DNA from: Verrucomicrobiota bacterium
GTDB lineage: Bacteria; Verrucomicrobiota; Verrucomicrobiia; Opitutales; Opitutaceae
DNA: 64,000 nt
Reading direction: 5' to 3'
Assembly: GCA_023428905.1 (NCBI GenBank)
Contig: JAEYWP010000030.1
Span: 186,001 to 250,000, forward strand
Part shown: positions 16,007 to 25,497 of the stretch, piece by piece
How the letters are laid out: each line of letters begins with the position of its first letter
Numbering within the stretch: the first letter of the stretch is position 1
Position numbers and translations under genes: made by a program
The notes under the pieces: model-generated
What the model was told of the DNA's origin: nothing
Seen by the model: only the letters and a program-made list of their open reading frames with translations
Databases searched by the model: none

Positions 16007-19000
16007 GTGTGCGTGGGACTCAAGGGTGGTCGGCGGCGTGACGATAAATGGAGTGGCTTGAAACCGTCCCGCGTCGCTTCGTTTTCCGCGTGCCTGCCCC
16101 GGCTGCTGCTGCTCTGGGCTGCGCTCTGCGTGGGCTTGAGCGAACAGCTTTTGCACGCCGTCAGCCCCGAGCTCGGGATCGAGCAGTATAACCTGCGCAC
16201 GTGGCGGCGCGATAACGGCCTTCCCGCCAATGGCGTTTTCGGGATCGCCGTCGGCGCAGATGGCAGGTTGTGGCTGGGTACGTCCAAAGGGGTGGTGCAC
16301 TTCGACGGCACCGTCTTCCAGGTGGTCGACCAGGCCGGAGGCGCAAGCATCCAGGGGCAGGTGATCCTTACGGTCTCACCGCGAAAGGAAGGCGGCGTCT
16401 GGTTCGGACTGAATGCGTCAGGCTACGGGTACTACGACGGCCAGCGCATCGTCCTCCCTGCGCCGGAAGACTGGATGGAAGCCAACGCCACCATCCAGAG
16501 CATCCTGGAGGCACGCGATGGTCGCTTTTATGTGGTTGGACAACAGGGCGCGGGCGTGGCCGTGCCGGGCGGCCCCCTCAAGCTCATCACACCACCGGGC
16601 CTGGACGTCCAGGCCCTGCATGAGGACAGGCAGGGTCGCGTCTGGATGGGCACCGCCGAGCGTGGGCTCTTCTACTGGGAAAACGACACCCTCCACCCCT
16701 TTCCCGACCCCACGCTCCGCACCCGCAATATCCAGGAAGTCACCTCCGACTCCAAGGGTAACCTCTGGGTCGCCACCCCGAACGGCATTCACGGCTTCGA
16801 CCGCACCTTCGCGCCCCTTCCGGTCCCACCACTCAACGGTCAGCCGGACGCGCTCCTGGTCGACCGCCACGACGTGGTCTGGATCGGCACACGGGGTGGC
16901 GGCGTGCTTCGGTACAAGGACGGCAACTACAGCAACCTCCGCATCGCCCAAGGCCTGCCGAGCAACGCCGTCCTGGCCCTGGCGGAATCGCAGGACGGCA
17001 GTATTTGGATCGGCACGACGGAAGGACTGACCCAGCTCTCGGACGTCAAGTTTCCCATCTACTCCTCCACCGAGGGGTATTCAGCTGACGCCGCCCTCAC
17101 CGTGGCCGCCGGCGCCGATGGAAGCCTCTGGAGCGGGTCACCCAGTGGTCTGTCACATTTGAAGGACGGCGTCTTCCGCACCTACGGGATGGACCCGGAA
17201 CACAATTTCAGGTCCCGGTGGGTCAAACACGTCTATCCGGCGCGCAACGGCGATGTGTATCTCATCGGTGCGCGCAAGAACATCGACCGCTTCCGCAACG
17301 GCAGGGTCGACAAAACCTGGATCCATGAGGTGTGGCCGCGAGCGGTGGCGGAGGACTCCCGGGGAATCATTGTGGCGTTGAAGGACGAATTGATGCGCCT
17401 GGAAAACGACACCCTGGTGCCGTACCTGCTGAAGGACGGATCGCCGGTGAAACTGGCCTGGGTCAACCAGCTCGTGGTGGCGCCCAACGATTCTGTATGG
17501 GTGGCGACGGAGCGCGGCGTTTACCAGATCACGCAGGGCAGGCTGATCAACTGGTGTGAAGCCAGCGGCCTCGGAAGCGACCGGTATCATTTTCTCTCCC
17601 TGATGGAGGATGGCACCGTCTGGGCCGCGCAGAAACACGGGATCGCGCGGATAAAGGACGGAGCGATGGTGATGGTGACCCGCGCCCACGGGCTGCACGA
17701 CGCCGGACCCTATGCGCTGGTGGCGGACCGGCAGGGCGGCGTTTGGATGGACTCGAATAGCGGCATCTTCCGCGTCTCCGCCGCAGAGCTGAATGCAGTG
17801 GCCGACGGCCGGCTGCCCCGCCTGACGAGCAGCGTTTTCGACGGCCCCGAGTCAGCGAGGACGACGGACAAGATCGTGCAGGATTATTCCGGCTGCCGGA
17901 CCGGCGACGGCCACATCTGGTTTCCAACCTCCAAGGGGGTCCTGCGGGTGGATCCGTCCCGTATCCGTGCCAACACGACTCCGCCGCGACCCTCGATCGT
18001 GGCCTGGCGCATCAACGGGCAGGCCCAGGACATCAATGCCACCGCGGCCGACGTCCAGCCGGGCGCGGGCAATGTCGAGATCGATTACTCCGCCCTGGAA
18101 TACCAGGCACCGCAAAAGGTCCAATATCGTTACCGACTGCTGGGTTCGCACGACACGTGGTTCGAGGCAGGCACGCGCCGCTCCGCGTTTTATCCCAGCC
18201 TCGGACCCGGCAACTACGTATTCGAAGTGCAGGCGCGCAACGCCGACAGCGACTGGAGCACGGAAAGCGCCTCCCTCCGCATCGGCATTCGACCTCGCTT
18301 TTTTGAAACGCTGGCCTTCCGCATCAGTTGCATCGGCGTTCTCGCCACCCTGGGCCTTTATCTCGCCTGGGTGCTGCATATGCACCGTCGTCAGAAGGAA
18401 CTGGAGCGGACACATGCATTGATGGAGCGCAAGGTGCAGGAGCGCACCTCCGAGCTGGCCGAAGCGAACTCCCATCTCCGGATCGAAATTGAGCAGCGCA
18501 AACAAGCCCAGGCGGAGACGGAACGGCTCCATGACGAGCTGAGGACCACGGCGCGGATCGCCCAGGAGGCGGCCAGGGCCAAGAGCCAGTTTCTGGCCAA
18601 CATGTCGCATGAGATCCGAACGCCGATGAACGGCGTGATCGGCATGAGCAACCTGCTGCTGCACACCGCGCTGGACGACCAGCAACGCGAGCTGGCCGAG
18701 ACCACCCGCAACAGCGCCGAAGCCCTGCTCACCGTCCTCAATGATATCCTCGACTTCTCCAAGGTGGAGGCGGGCAAACTGGTGTTCGAGCAGCTGGAAT
18801 TCGACTTGCGCGAGGCGGTCGAGGAGTCGGCCGAACTGCTCGCCGTGCGGGCCTCCGCCCAGGGCGTGGAACTCGCAACCTTCCTGGCGCCAGACCTTGC
18901 TCCCCGTTGGCGCGGGGATCCGGCGCGTCTGCGCCAGGTACTCCTGAACCTGATCGGCAATGCGGTGAAGTTCACCGAAAAGGGGAGCATCGTGGTGCGT

Positions 19001-20146
19001 GTCTCACTGGAGCCTCCTGGAGAGCAGGGGGGCAGGGCAGGCGTGCGCTTCCAGATCACCGACAGCGGCATCGGGATCGCGGCAGAGGCGCAGCAGAAAC
19101 TGTTTCAGCCTTTCACCCAGGCGGACGACTCCACCACCCGGCGCTTCGGTGGTACGGGCTTGGGACTCGCGATCAGCCGCCAGATCGTCGAGCACATGGG
19201 TGGACGTATCGGAATGTCGAGTACCGTGGGCGCGGGTTCGACCTTCTGGTTCACCGTCCCCCTGCTTCCCTCAGCCGCGACGGATTACCTCTCCGCGGGA
19301 GACCGCGCCACCCTCGGGAAACTGCGCGTGGCTGCGGCCTTTCCCGACAGCGCACTCATGCGGGAGGTGCTCGAGCATCAGGCGCAGTGCCTCGGTTTCC
19401 GGCTCACCCAGGTGCAGGACTTCGGCGCGATCCAAGAACGCCTCGAGGAGGAGCGCCGCCGGGGGGACCCGTTCCACGTCGTGCTGGTGGGATCGAAGGA
19501 CGCGCAGTTTGCCCGCACCGTGGCGGCCAATCTGAACGCGTGGGGCCAAACCTCCGCGATCGCGGTCTGTGCACATCCCGTGGACCCGGAGGAGGGTGGA
19601 GCCGGCGGCGCAATCCTTTTCAATCTTTCACCTCCGCTCCGCACGCGGGCGCTGGTCCGCGCACTGATCGCGGCGGGCGTGACACCTCCGCCCGCGATGC
19701 AGGTGCCCGCGGCGACAGTTCCTCAGCCCTCGCGGCCGCCACTCTCCGAGGCTTTTCGCGATCTGCGTATCGTCGTGGCGGAAGACAATCCGGTGAACCA
19801 GCGAGTGGTTGAACTGCAGTTGCGAAAGCTGGGGTGCACTGCCCGGATCGTCGGCAACGGGGTGCAGGTGCTTGAGGCTCTGCGGGCAACGCCGGCAGAC
19901 GTGGTGCTAATGGACTGCCAGATGCCGGTAATGGATGGGTACGAGGCCACGCGTGAACTGCGCAAGGATCCGACGTGGAACTCCGTCTATGTGATCGCGA
20001 TGACGGCCAACTCCATGGAGGGAGACCGCGAAAAATGCCTGGCGGCCGGAATGAACGATTACCTCGCGAAGCCCACCCGTGAGCGCGACCTGGTCGAGGC
20101 ACTGCATCGGGCTGCCGCCGGCCATCGCGCGACCGCACCGTCCTGA
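16007..20146 (+). CDS. Hybrid sensor histidine kinase with two-component-regulator beta-propeller
   Basis: Up to 1379 residues from GTG 16007; TTG 16058, preceded by GGAG, is an alternative start. Order: signal/anchor ('LPRLLLLWAALCVGLSEQLL'), periplasmic Reg_prop repeats ('DGRLWLGTSKGVVHFDG', 'DGSIWIGTTEGLTQLSD'), Y_Y_Y domain about 690-755, membrane helix about 768-790, coiled coil, HisKA with His about 868 ('NMSHEIRTPMNGVIGM'), HATPase ('NLIGNAVKFTEKG', 'DSGIGIA', 'GTGLGLAIS'), a receiver-like segment about 1100-1210 without the phospho-Asp ('HVVLVGSKDAQ'), and a complete C-terminal receiver ('VVAEDNPVNQ', 'VLMDCQMPVMDG'). No DNA-binding domain is fused, unlike HTCS proteins. Ligands of such propellers are often oligosaccharides. 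Confidence 0.92.
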   Translation: MCVGLKGGRRRDDKWSGLKPSRVASFSACLPRLLLLWAALCVGLSEQLLHAVSPELGIEQYNLRTWRRDNGLPANGVFGIAVGADGRLWLGTSKGVVHFDGTVFQVVDQAGGASIQGQVILTVSPRKEGGVWFGLNASGYGYYDGQRIVLPAPEDWMEANATIQSILEARDGRFYVVGQQGAGVAVPGGPLKLITPPGLDVQALHEDRQGRVWMGTAERGLFYWENDTLHPFPDPTLRTRNIQEVTSDSKGNLWVATPNGIHGFDRTFAPLPVPPLNGQPDALLVDRHDVVWIGTRGGGVLRYKDGNYSNLRIAQGLPSNAVLALAESQDGSIWIGTTEGLTQLSDVKFPIYSSTEGYSADAALTVAAGADGSLWSGSPSGLSHLKDGVFRTYGMDPEHNFRSRWVKHVYPARNGDVYLIGARKNIDRFRNGRVDKTWIHEVWPRAVAEDSRGIIVALKDELMRLENDTLVPYLLKDGSPVKLAWVNQLVVAPNDSVWVATERGVYQITQGRLINWCEASGLGSDRYHFLSLMEDGTVWAAQKHGIARIKDGAMVMVTRAHGLHDAGPYALVADRQGGVWMDSNSGIFRVSAAELNAVADGRLPRLTSSVFDGPESARTTDKIVQDYSGCRTGDGHIWFPTSKGVLRVDPSRIRANTTPPRPSIVAWRINGQAQDINATAADVQPGAGNVEIDYSALEYQAPQKVQYRYRLLGSHDTWFEAGTRRSAFYPSLGPGNYVFEVQARNADSDWSTESASLRIGIRPRFFETLAFRISCIGVLATLGLYLAWVLHMHRRQKELERTHALMERKVQERTSELAEANSHLRIEIEQRKQAQAETERLHDELRTTARIAQEAARAKSQFLANMSHEIRTPMNGVIGMSNLLLHTALDDQQRELAETTRNSAEALLTVLNDILDFSKVEAGKLVFEQLEFDLREAVEESAELLAVRASAQGVELATFLAPDLAPRWRGDPARLRQVLLNLIGNAVKFTEKGSIVVRVSLEPPGEQGGRAGVRFQITDSGIGIAAEAQQKLFQPFTQADDSTTRRFGGTGLGLAISRQIVEHMGGRIGMSSTVGAGSTFWFTVPLLPSAATDYLSAGDRATLGKLRVAAAFPDSALMREVLEHQAQCLGFRLTQVQDFGAIQERLEEERRRGDPFHVVLVGSKDAQFARTVAANLNAWGQTSAIAVCAHPVDPEEGGAGGAILFNLSPPLRTRALVRALIAAGVTPPPAMQVPAATVPQPSRPPLSEAFRDLRIVVAEDNPVNQRVVELQLRKLGCTARIVGNGVQVLEALRATPADVVLMDCQMPVMDGYEATRELRKDPTWNSVYVIAMTANSMEGDREKCLAAGMNDYLAKPTRERDLVEALHRAAAGHRATAPS

Positions 20147-20211
20147 GCGAGCGTGACAAACCGCACGTTCCTGTTGTCAGACGCGGCGCCGACTGCACGA
20201 TTTCCCACAGC

Positions 20212-21351
20212 TTGCGCCTTCTCGACCGCTATCTCCTCACCCAAGTGCTGTTTGCCTGCCTTGGAGCGATCGCCTTCTTCACGTTCGTCCTGCTCACCGC
20301 GAACGTCCTGAAGGAGCTGCTCGCTTTTCTCGTGGCCGGGCAGTTGACGTTACTGTCGGCCATCCCGCTGATGGCGCTGCTGATTCCATTCGTGGTCGTT
20401 TACACCCTCCCGATGGGAATGCTTTGCGGGATCCTCCTGGTCCTCGGCCGGATGAGCGCCGAAAGTGAGACCATCGCGATGCGTGCGGCGGGGCTCAGTC
20501 TGACCCGCATCGCAGTCCCGATCTACGTCCTGGCCGCGGTGGGTGTCCTGGGCGCACTGGCGGTGAATCTGTATTACATGCCGCTGGCCCGGACACGGCA
20601 AAAGCAGGAACTCGCCCGGATCGTGCGCGGCGATCCCTTGAAGATGATCGTGCCGAAAACCTTCGTCCGCGATTTCCGCAATGCGGTGGTGTATGTCTAC
20701 GACAAGGACGGCGACCGGCTGAAAGACGTCTGGGTCTGGGAGCTCGACCGGGAGCAGCGGGTGCGCAATTTTGTCCGGGCCGAGAGCGGCCGGCTGGAGC
20801 TGGACGAGGCCAACAACCAGCTGGTGGTCACGCTTTACAACGCCGCCGTGCAGGCGCGCAGCGAGAAGGACCCGGAGGATTTCTCGCAGCCGGCGATGAC
20901 AATGCGATTCGAGACCACGACTCACGCGCTTTCGCTCAACTCGCTCTTCGGGAGCAACACCTTCCGGCGCAAACTGGACTGGTTGACCTGGGACGAACTC
21001 AACGCAGAGGAGGAGCGCCTGAAAAAGCCGGACCCGCTGCTCACGGAGAAGGCCCGCGCGCGGGAGTTGATGAAGGTGCGGATGACGAAGCAGGACAAGC
21101 TGACCACGGCTTTCACCGTCTTCTCGTTCGCCCTGATGGCCGTGCCCCTTGGGATAAAAGTTTCGCGGCGGGAGACCTCCGCAAACCTCGGGCTGGCGCT
21201 GCTCCTGGCCATGTCCTACTATGTGCTCACCATCATGGTGCGCTGGCTGGACGGAGTGCCCGAGGTGCGGCCCGACCTGCTGCTCTGGGTCCCCAACCTC
21301 CTGTTCCTGCTGATGGCGGTGCGGCTGCACCGCCGCGCCGAGCAGACATAA
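20212..21351 (+). CDS. LptF/LptG-family permease (lipopolysaccharide export)
   Basis: 379 residues from TTG 20212 ('MRLLDRYLLTQVLFACLGAI'). Three N-terminal helices, a periplasmic beta-jellyroll domain about 120-260, and three C-terminal helices match the YjgP/YjgQ architecture. 'MSAESETIAMRAAGLSLTRI' is the conserved coupling region contacting LptB. Only one such subunit is in the window; LptF and LptG work as a pair, so the other must be elsewhere. Which of the two it is cannot be decided. It is convergent with hpf, sharing the hairpin at 21356-21377. Confidence 0.88.
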   Translation: MRLLDRYLLTQVLFACLGAIAFFTFVLLTANVLKELLAFLVAGQLTLLSAIPLMALLIPFVVVYTLPMGMLCGILLVLGRMSAESETIAMRAAGLSLTRIAVPIYVLAAVGVLGALAVNLYYMPLARTRQKQELARIVRGDPLKMIVPKTFVRDFRNAVVYVYDKDGDRLKDVWVWELDREQRVRNFVRAESGRLELDEANNQLVVTLYNAAVQARSEKDPEDFSQPAMTMRFETTTHALSLNSLFGSNTFRRKLDWLTWDELNAEEERLKKPDPLLTEKARARELMKVRMTKQDKLTTAFTVFSFALMAVPLGIKVSRRETSANLGLALLLAMSYYVLTIMVRWLDGVPEVRPDLLLWVPNLLFLLMAVRLHRRAEQT

Positions 21352-21355
21352 AAAA

Positions 21356-21377
21356 GCCCGCCGCAAAAGCGGCGGGC
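21356..21377 (-). terminator. Intrinsic terminator of hpf
   Basis: Perfect 9-bp stem (GCCCGCCGC/GCGGCGGGC) with an AAAA loop. On the minus strand it is followed by six T residues, so it terminates hpf. On the plus strand, after the lptF/G-like stop, it lacks a U-tract. Confidence 0.85.
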
Positions 21378-21399
21378 CCGGTTGAAGGTCGTGTGACGC

Positions 21400-21774
21400 T
21401 CAGACCGCCTTCGGCAGCACCGCCGGCAGTTCGATCGCGTGCGGCTGCTTGCGCTTCACCTTGTGCAGCTGGGCGCGCCGGCCGAGCATCCGGTCGAGCT
21501 TGTCGACCAGGAGGGAAACGGCCTTGTGGCATTCATCCGAGGAAACCGTGGCGTTCATATCCGGACCGTGAATACTGATGTGCCCCTTGGCGATAAACCG
21601 GTTGGAGACATCCTGCTTCGAATCACACTCTAGCTCAACGCGGAGGCGGATGATGCGCTCCTCGTGGCGGAACAATCGCTGGGCTTTCTCATGAACAAAC
21701 GTCTTCAGGGAAGGGGTGAGTTCGAGGTGGATGCCGGAGACGATGAGTTCGTTCGAGTGGTTATCTCTATTCAT
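21400..21774 (-). CDS. hpf: Ribosome hibernation-promoting factor (HPF/RaiA, short form)
   Basis: 124 residues from ATG 21774 ('MNRDNHSNELIVSGIHLELT'). The beta-alpha-beta-beta-beta-alpha fold of HPF/YfiA is apparent: 'GIHLELTPSLKTFVHEKAQR', 'RLRVELECDSK', 'FIAKGHISIHG', and helix 'CHKAVSLLVDKLDRMLGR'. There is no long C-terminal dimerisation domain, so it would inactivate 70S ribosomes like short HPF/YfiA. The highly basic C-terminal part 'QLHKVKRKQPHA' suits rRNA binding. A longer frame extending upstream has no family similarity. Confidence 0.88.
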   Translation of the reverse strand: MNRDNHSNELIVSGIHLELTPSLKTFVHEKAQRLFRHEERIIRLRVELECDSKQDVSNRFIAKGHISIHGPDMNATVSSDECHKAVSLLVDKLDRMLGRRAQLHKVKRKQPHAIELPAVLPKAV

Positions 21775-22234
21775 GACTGCTTTCGTTTTTGGGTTATCTG
21801 ACCGAAAAAGGGGTCGTGCGCCCGGAGAGACTCCGCTACGCGGAGCGCCCAAAGATGTGTCTGCGTCCGCCGGGCGGACTGCGGGATCTTCCAGCCTGGG
21901 AAAATCATTCATCGAGCTGTGAGCCAAACTGGAGGAGGCCTTCGCGGTTTGCAACTGCGGTGAACACACGCCTGGCATGGTTTCGTTACAGCTTAAGCCG
22001 GGCCAGAAATTTGCGCCCATCATAGGGCTGGGTGTAGAGAGCACATCCTCCTTGAGGAGGGGGGAGCACGCGGGGCTCGGGAGGCTCGTGGGGCGCGAAC
22101 GGCTCATCCTTATCTGAGTTATCGTCACAACGGGCGGTGGTCTTGAGTAAAAGCGAACAGGTATACCCGAACTTCCCGGCGCGTGTTCCACTTGCCGTGG
22201 GCCACGGCGGGTGGAAAAACCGGGCGTGTTTTCC
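21775..22234. other. 460-bp intergenic region between divergent hpf and the RluA-type gene
   Basis: No convincing gene on either strand; the open frames are short and have odd composition. A 6-bp hairpin (CTCCGC-TAC-GCGGAG) lies near 21831-21845. It must contain the promoters of hpf (minus) and the pseudouridine synthase (plus), but no clear -35/-10 pair was recognised. Confidence 0.5.
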
Positions 22235-23032
22235 ATGGACCATGCCCGCCCGATCGGACCTTGGCTCCCCCGGCTGTCGCAGGGTGCCGTTAGGGTGATT
22301 ACACCAGACGAACTGGAGCGCTGGATTGTGTACCGCGACGAGCGCCTGCTGGTCGTGGACAAACCCGGGGACTTTGTTTGCCACCCATCAAAGGCCGGTC
22401 CGTGGTCCAGCCTCGTGGGCGCGGCGCGTGCGTACCTGGGCCTTCCCGCCGTTCACCTCATTTTCCGCCTGGATCGCGAGACCAGCGGGTTGGTGGTGTT
22501 TGCCCTGGATCCGCACACCGGAAGCCGCCTGCAGGTGGCAGCCCAGGAACGCCGCTACACCAAATCTTATCTCGCGATTCTCCACCGCGAAATGGACGCG
22601 CCAACGAGGGTCGACGAGCCGCTGGGCGACGACCATGAAAGTCCGGTTCGCGTCAAGACGCGGGTCGTCCCGCGTGGACAGGGCCAATCCGCGGTCACGA
22701 CCTTTGTCCCACTCTCGTCGGCGGGCGGCTTCACCCTTGCGCGTGTATCGACGGAATCGGGACGCAAGCATCAGATCCGCGCCCATGCGCAATGGCTTGG
22801 GCGCCCGCTGGTCGGCGACAAGATCTACGGGCCCGACCCGCGCCTCTTCCTCCAATTCGTGGATACAGGGTGGACGCCCTCCCTGGCGGAGCAGTTGCTC
22901 CTGCCCCGCCAGGCCCTGCATTGCGCCGAGATCGACCTGCGCGAGGCCGGCCTCGACGCCGTCTTCCAGGCTCCGCTTCCGCCCGACCTCGCCAGGTTCT
23001 GCGAGGAAAAGGGCCTGCGCATTCCAGGATGA
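22235..23032 (+). CDS. RluA-family RNA pseudouridine synthase
   Basis: 265 residues from ATG 22235; a GTG at 22211 would add eight. The catalytic motif is 'HLIFRLDRETSGLVVFA', with the active-site Asp in RLDRxTSG, followed by 'RYTKSYLAILHREM' and the substrate-positioning block 'STESGRKHQIRAHAQWLGRP' with 'LVGDKIYG'. There is no N-terminal S4 domain, as in the RluA/RluC-like short forms. It converts uridine to pseudouridine in rRNA or tRNA; the target site cannot be read from sequence. It is 73 bp from the convergent M14 peptidase end. Confidence 0.88.
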   Translation: MDHARPIGPWLPRLSQGAVRVITPDELERWIVYRDERLLVVDKPGDFVCHPSKAGPWSSLVGAARAYLGLPAVHLIFRLDRETSGLVVFALDPHTGSRLQVAAQERRYTKSYLAILHREMDAPTRVDEPLGDDHESPVRVKTRVVPRGQGQSAVTTFVPLSSAGGFTLARVSTESGRKHQIRAHAQWLGRPLVGDKIYGPDPRLFLQFVDTGWTPSLAEQLLLPRQALHCAEIDLREAGLDAVFQAPLPPDLARFCEEKGLRIPG

Positions 23033-23105
23033 CGGCCCGGGCGTCACCCCCCCCTGCACCGCCATTCAGCTCCCACCTGCGCAAGGTCCGCCGCGACGAT
23101 TGGTT

Positions 23106-23897
23106 TCACGCCCCGGACGGAACCGCGGAACACTGCTTTGGGATGGAGAGCTCCGCCTCCACCGCCGCGGCGATCGCCCGGCACTGGGCTTCCACGCGCA
23201 GCGCAAGGTCGCGTGCGGAGGGTGTCTCGGTGGTGTAGCTGAGGCCGGTGTGATGTGCCCGCAGGTAGATCGCCTCCGGCCACTGGTTGCGCAGGAGGGG
23301 ATCATCGACCGGGCGAATGATACCGTCCTTGCCCGATCGGCCATCGATCAGTTCGGCCAACTCGATCGGGCAGACCTGCCGCACCGCGGCCACGATCTTC
23401 CCGGCCTGGCTGGGGAGGCCGCGCGTATTCAATTCGTACACATAAAATCCCGACGTCTCCCAGTCCTCATGCAGGCAGAGGGCGAGGTCGAAGCGCGGCT
23501 GGCGTTGGAGCCATCCGACATGACCCTGGATCTCCGGCGTTTGGGGTGAAAGGTAGTCGCGGTTCAGGTCGATTCCCTGGGTGTTTTCCCGCGTCCCCGT
23601 TTCCATGCCGGTGGGATTAAGCAGGGGGCAAAGGAACCATGTCGCACGATCATCGAAGAATCCGTTTTTCAACAAGCGGAGGAGCGCGGCCGTCCCCGCG
23701 GGCTCGTCCCCGTGGCATCCGGCAGAAAGATAGAAGCGCGGGCGCTGGCCGGACACACGTTTGGTCATGGCGAGAAGCGGATGCCCCGCCACCGCGGCGA
23801 AGGCCTCCGTCCGAAACCCAGCGCTGGCCGCCGCCTCGCGCAGCTGTTCGGTGCAGGTGGTCACATCGGTCAAACCGGAGGCTTTGACAGGCTTCAC
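23106..23897 (-). CDS. M14-family zinc carboxypeptidase / succinylglutamate-desuccinylase-like peptidase
   Basis: 263 residues from GTG 23897 (TTG further upstream is possible). The zinc ligands are visible in 'SAGCHGDEPAGTAALLRLL' (HxxE) and 'LALCLHEDWETSGFYVYEL' (third His), and the catalytic Glu is probably in 'LSYTTETPSARDL'. 'CPLLNPTGMETGTRENTQG' followed by 'IDLNRDY' is typical of cytoplasmic M14 peptidases. No signal peptide is present. Likely roles are peptidoglycan-peptide or amidated amino-acid hydrolysis. Its start lies 51 bp from the divergent gltX start. Confidence 0.82.
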   Translation of the reverse strand: MKPVKASGLTDVTTCTEQLREAAASAGFRTEAFAAVAGHPLLAMTKRVSGQRPRFYLSAGCHGDEPAGTAALLRLLKNGFFDDRATWFLCPLLNPTGMETGTRENTQGIDLNRDYLSPQTPEIQGHVGWLQRQPRFDLALCLHEDWETSGFYVYELNTRGLPSQAGKIVAAVRQVCPIELAELIDGRSGKDGIIRPVDDPLLRNQWPEAIYLRAHHTGLSYTTETPSARDLALRVEAQCRAIAAAVEAELSIPKQCSAVPSGA

Positions 23898-23948
23898 GGG
23901 TTGTTTCTTGCTGACCTTCTTTTCCTCTCTCAAGCCGCAATCCGCACC

Positions 23949-25322
23949 ATGAGCCAAGTCCGCGTTCGTTTTGCCCCGAGTCCCACGGGGTTCTTCCACA
24001 TCGGCAGCGCCCGCACCGCGCTGTTCAACTGGCTTTACGCCCGCCACACCGGCGGCGTGTTTGTGCTGCGTATCGAGGACACGGACAAGGAGCGGAACAG
24101 CGAGGCCTTCCTCAACGTGATCTACGACAGCCTGACGTGGCTGGGCATGAACTGGGACGAGGGCCCGAAGGTGGGCGGCAACTACGGTCCCTACCTCCAG
24201 AGCGAGCGTGGTGCCCTCTACCAGGACTATATCCAGAAGCTGCTCAAAGCAGGACGCGCCTACGAGAAGGATGGCGCCGTATGGTTCAAACTGCTCGGCG
24301 AGCGTTACGAGGTTTACGATGAGCACCGCAAGAAGACGGTGACTAAAGTAAAGAACACACCCACGGTGATCGAGGACCAGATTCGGGGACGGGTGGAACG
24401 CGTCGAGGACGAGGATTTCGTGATCGTGCGCTCGGACGGCAACCCCGTCTTCCACCTGGTCAACGTGATCGATGACATCGCGATGGAGATCACCCATGTG
24501 ATCCGCGGTGAGGACCACCTCTCGAACTCGAGCAAGCACGTCGAACTCTTCAAAGCTTTCGGCGCTCCCGTGCCGGCCTATGCCCACATTCCCCTGATCC
24601 TCAAGCAGAACGGCCCCGGCAAGATGTCGAAGCGCGACCAGGGCGCGCTGATCGAGGAGTACCAGAAACGCGGATACCTGCCGCAGGCGCTGGTCAATTT
24701 TCTCTCCCTGCTGGGCTGGAACCCGGGCGACGACCGGGAGAAAATGCCCATCGCGGAGATCGTCCGGCTTTTCGATCTTGCCGGGGTCAACCAGAGCAAC
24801 GCCCGCTTCGATGACAAGAAGCTCGCGCACATGAACATGGCGTACCTGCTGGAGCTGCCGGCCGACACGTTCCTCGAGAAGGCGCTCGACTACCTGGATG
24901 CCCAGGGGACCTTTGCCCAAAGCCGGCCCGAGGCGGGCTACCTGCGCGAGGTGCTGCTTCTGGCGCAGCCAAAGATCAAGGGGCTCGAAGAACTGCCGGC
25001 CTACACCCGCTATTTCTTCACCGACGACTTTCCGATCGATCCCAAGGCTCGCGACAAGATCATGGGCAAGGGAGACCCGAAGGCCCGGCTGCGCGAGCTG
25101 CAGGGTGCCCTGGCTTCCGCCGATTTCACCAGCGACGCGACGCTTGAGGCGTGGTTGCAGGCCCTCGCGGCCAAGGCCGGCCTCGGCGTGGGCGATTATA
25201 TTCACCCGGGACGCCTGGCCGTGTCCGGCACCAATGTGGGCCCCACCTTTTACGGCCTCTTCCGCGTCTTGGGACGCGAGCGCGTGGCCTCGCGCCTTGA
25301 GCGTTTCCTCGCCACCGCCTGA
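23949..25322 (+). CDS. gltX: Glutamyl-tRNA synthetase
   Basis: 457 residues, the usual class I GluRS length. It charges tRNA-Glu. HIGH-type motif 'FAPSPTGFFHIGSARTALFN' and KMSKS-type 'GKMSKRDQGALIEEYQKRG' are intact, with the Rossmann signature 'RIEDTDKERNSEAFLNVIYD'. 'VIRGEDHLSNSSKHVELFKA' marks the catalytic core, and the C-terminal anticodon-binding helices end in 'RERVASRLERFLATA'. Since glnS is also in the window, this enzyme is probably discriminating and charges only tRNA-Glu. Confidence 0.97.
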   Translation: MSQVRVRFAPSPTGFFHIGSARTALFNWLYARHTGGVFVLRIEDTDKERNSEAFLNVIYDSLTWLGMNWDEGPKVGGNYGPYLQSERGALYQDYIQKLLKAGRAYEKDGAVWFKLLGERYEVYDEHRKKTVTKVKNTPTVIEDQIRGRVERVEDEDFVIVRSDGNPVFHLVNVIDDIAMEITHVIRGEDHLSNSSKHVELFKAFGAPVPAYAHIPLILKQNGPGKMSKRDQGALIEEYQKRGYLPQALVNFLSLLGWNPGDDREKMPIAEIVRLFDLAGVNQSNARFDDKKLAHMNMAYLLELPADTFLEKALDYLDAQGTFAQSRPEAGYLREVLLLAQPKIKGLEELPAYTRYFFTDDFPIDPKARDKIMGKGDPKARLRELQGALASADFTSDATLEAWLQALAAKAGLGVGDYIHPGRLAVSGTNVGPTFYGLFRVLGRERVASRLERFLATA

Positions 25323-25434
25323 GGAGCGGGCGGCCTCAAGCTGGGGGGACCCGGCACGCGTGGCCTTCCAGGCAACCGTCCTCAGGGGCGGGCGGTGCGG
25401 GCGCCCGCTCTGGGCCGCCCCAGGGCGGTTCATT

Positions 25435-25450
25435 CTTACAAAACTGTAAG
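25435..25450 (+). promoter_or_regulatory. Inverted repeat CTTACA-N4-TGTAAG upstream of htrA
   Basis: Perfect 6-bp dyad about 48 bp before the htrA ATG, in a 175-bp gap after gltX. TTACA/TGTAA-type dyads are used by several OmpR-type stress regulators; the regulator gene at 27195 is the obvious candidate. It could overlap the promoter. Confidence 0.5.
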
Positions 25451-25497
25451 CGTTCTGAAAGGCGCCGGTTAAAGGGCTGTGGCATGGTGGTGGGCAG

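Noticed and set aside
21775..22362. Upstream extension of the hpf frame
   Set aside because: The extension would overlap the divergent pseudouridine synthase start and lacks similarity; HPF begins at 21774.
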